Shown piece after piece: positions 6,802 to 6,954 of a DNA stretch of 6,954 nucleotides. The notes under the pieces were generated by a model, which was not told the origin of the DNA, made no database searches, and was given only the letters and a program-made list of their open reading frames with translations. The stretch comes from Candidatus Woesearchaeota archaeon (lineage in GTDB: Archaea > Nanobdellota > Nanobdellia > SCGC-AAA011-G17 > JACPNG01). Position numbers and translations under genes: made by a program. The DNA lies in the NCBI GenBank assembly GCA_017609845.1, contig JAFCDD010000023.1, positions 1-6,954 of the forward strand. The letters run 5' to 3'. Numbering within the stretch: position 1 is the stretch's first letter; each line of letters opens with the position of its first letter.

Positions 6802-6903
6802 ATGCAGAGCCTGAAAGAACTACTCCCCACCTTTAGACAACTGTATCCGTCCTACGAACCCATCTTTCCTGGTGGCAGCTTAGTTTGTAGATTTGACGCA
6901 TGA
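6802..6903 (+). CDS. Small unrecognised open reading frame (33 residues)
   Basis: A frame begins at ATG 6802 and ends at TGA 6901-6903; it is open back to TAA 6781-6783 without another start. The product would be 33 residues (MQSLKELLPTFRQLYP at the front) with no recognised motif, signal peptide or membrane segment. No ribosome site is visible. Its only support is the richer G/C composition shared with the next frame and a 4-bp ATGA overlap with it, an arrangement typical of coupled genes. It may be a true short gene, the truncated end of a longer one cut by the repeat to its left, or noise. Confidence 0.25.
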   Translation: MQSLKELLPTFRQLYPSYEPIFPGGSLVCRFDA

Positions 6904-6954
6904 GAAAAATACGAAGACACACCAAGGCCGAGATGTATGCTCATGTTGAAGCTT
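6900..6954 (+). CDS. 5' end of a possible transposase accessory (IS66 TnpA-like) protein, cut by the right edge
   Basis: A frame starts at ATG 6900, overlapping the preceding stop as ATGA, and is open for 18 codons to the window edge. The start is strongly basic and then reads HTKAEMYAHVEA, which resembles the opening helix of the small helix-turn-helix accessory proteins (TnpA) of IS66-type insertion sequences, whose pattern is roughly a basic start, then E-M-Y-x-x-V-x-x-W. Only the first 18 residues are visible and the diagnostic helix-turn-helix lies beyond the window, so this is a guess from style. If right, the AT-rich operon is bordered on the right by an insertion sequence. Confidence 0.3.
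   Translation, partial: MRKIRRHTKAEMYAHVEA

Noticed and set aside
1..6954. CRISPR array, tRNA or rRNA genes
   Set aside because: No evenly spaced repeats, cloverleaf-like segment or rRNA signature was seen on either strand.

Overview
The window looks like Bacteroidota (Bacteroidetes) or related DNA. It is very AT-rich, codon use is dominated by A/T-ending codons, and none of the starts has a convincing Shine-Dalgarno sequence, which is usual in that phylum. This assignment is an inference from style, since there is no rRNA or marker gene. The centre, about 190-6780, is markedly more AT-rich (roughly 23-30 % GC where counted by eye) than the two edges (about 41 % in 1-180 and about 46 % in 6781-6954). 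It therefore reads as an AT-rich accessory block set into richer DNA.

Layout: positions 1-189 hold the 3' end of an unrecognised gene and contain a perfect 34-bp palindrome. Positions 190-330 hold an ATG-less open stretch that looks like the tail of a broken gene, plus an 18-bp dyad. From 331 to 6687 four genes run on the + strand in a tight operon-like string: a NurA-type nuclease (331-1467), a HerA-type hexameric ATPase with an atypical P-loop (1480-3162), a GHKL (Hsp90/MutL/MORC-like) ATPase with a C-terminal coiled coil (3155-4717), and a large radical SAM protein with the CxxxCxxC cluster motif (4723-6687). The gene junctions are a 12-bp gap, an 8-bp overlap and a 5-bp gap. After 6687 comes a stretch that looks like an interspersed repeat, and it also supplies the last residues of the radical SAM protein. 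The right edge carries two tiny ATGA-coupled reading frames, the second of which resembles the start of a transposase accessory protein.

How the genes may work together: HerA and NurA are known partners in archaea, where a HerA ring translocates DNA and drives the NurA nuclease in end resection. Here the pair is joined to a GHKL ATPase, which could act as an ATP-dependent clamp or switch, and to a radical SAM enzyme of unknown substrate. An accessory, compositionally foreign block with a nuclease, a DNA-pumping ATPase, a conformational-switch ATPase and a modifying enzyme fits an anti-phage or anti-plasmid system. I cannot match this exact four-gene combination to a named system. Function as defence is inference; the family assignments of the four proteins rest on visible motifs.
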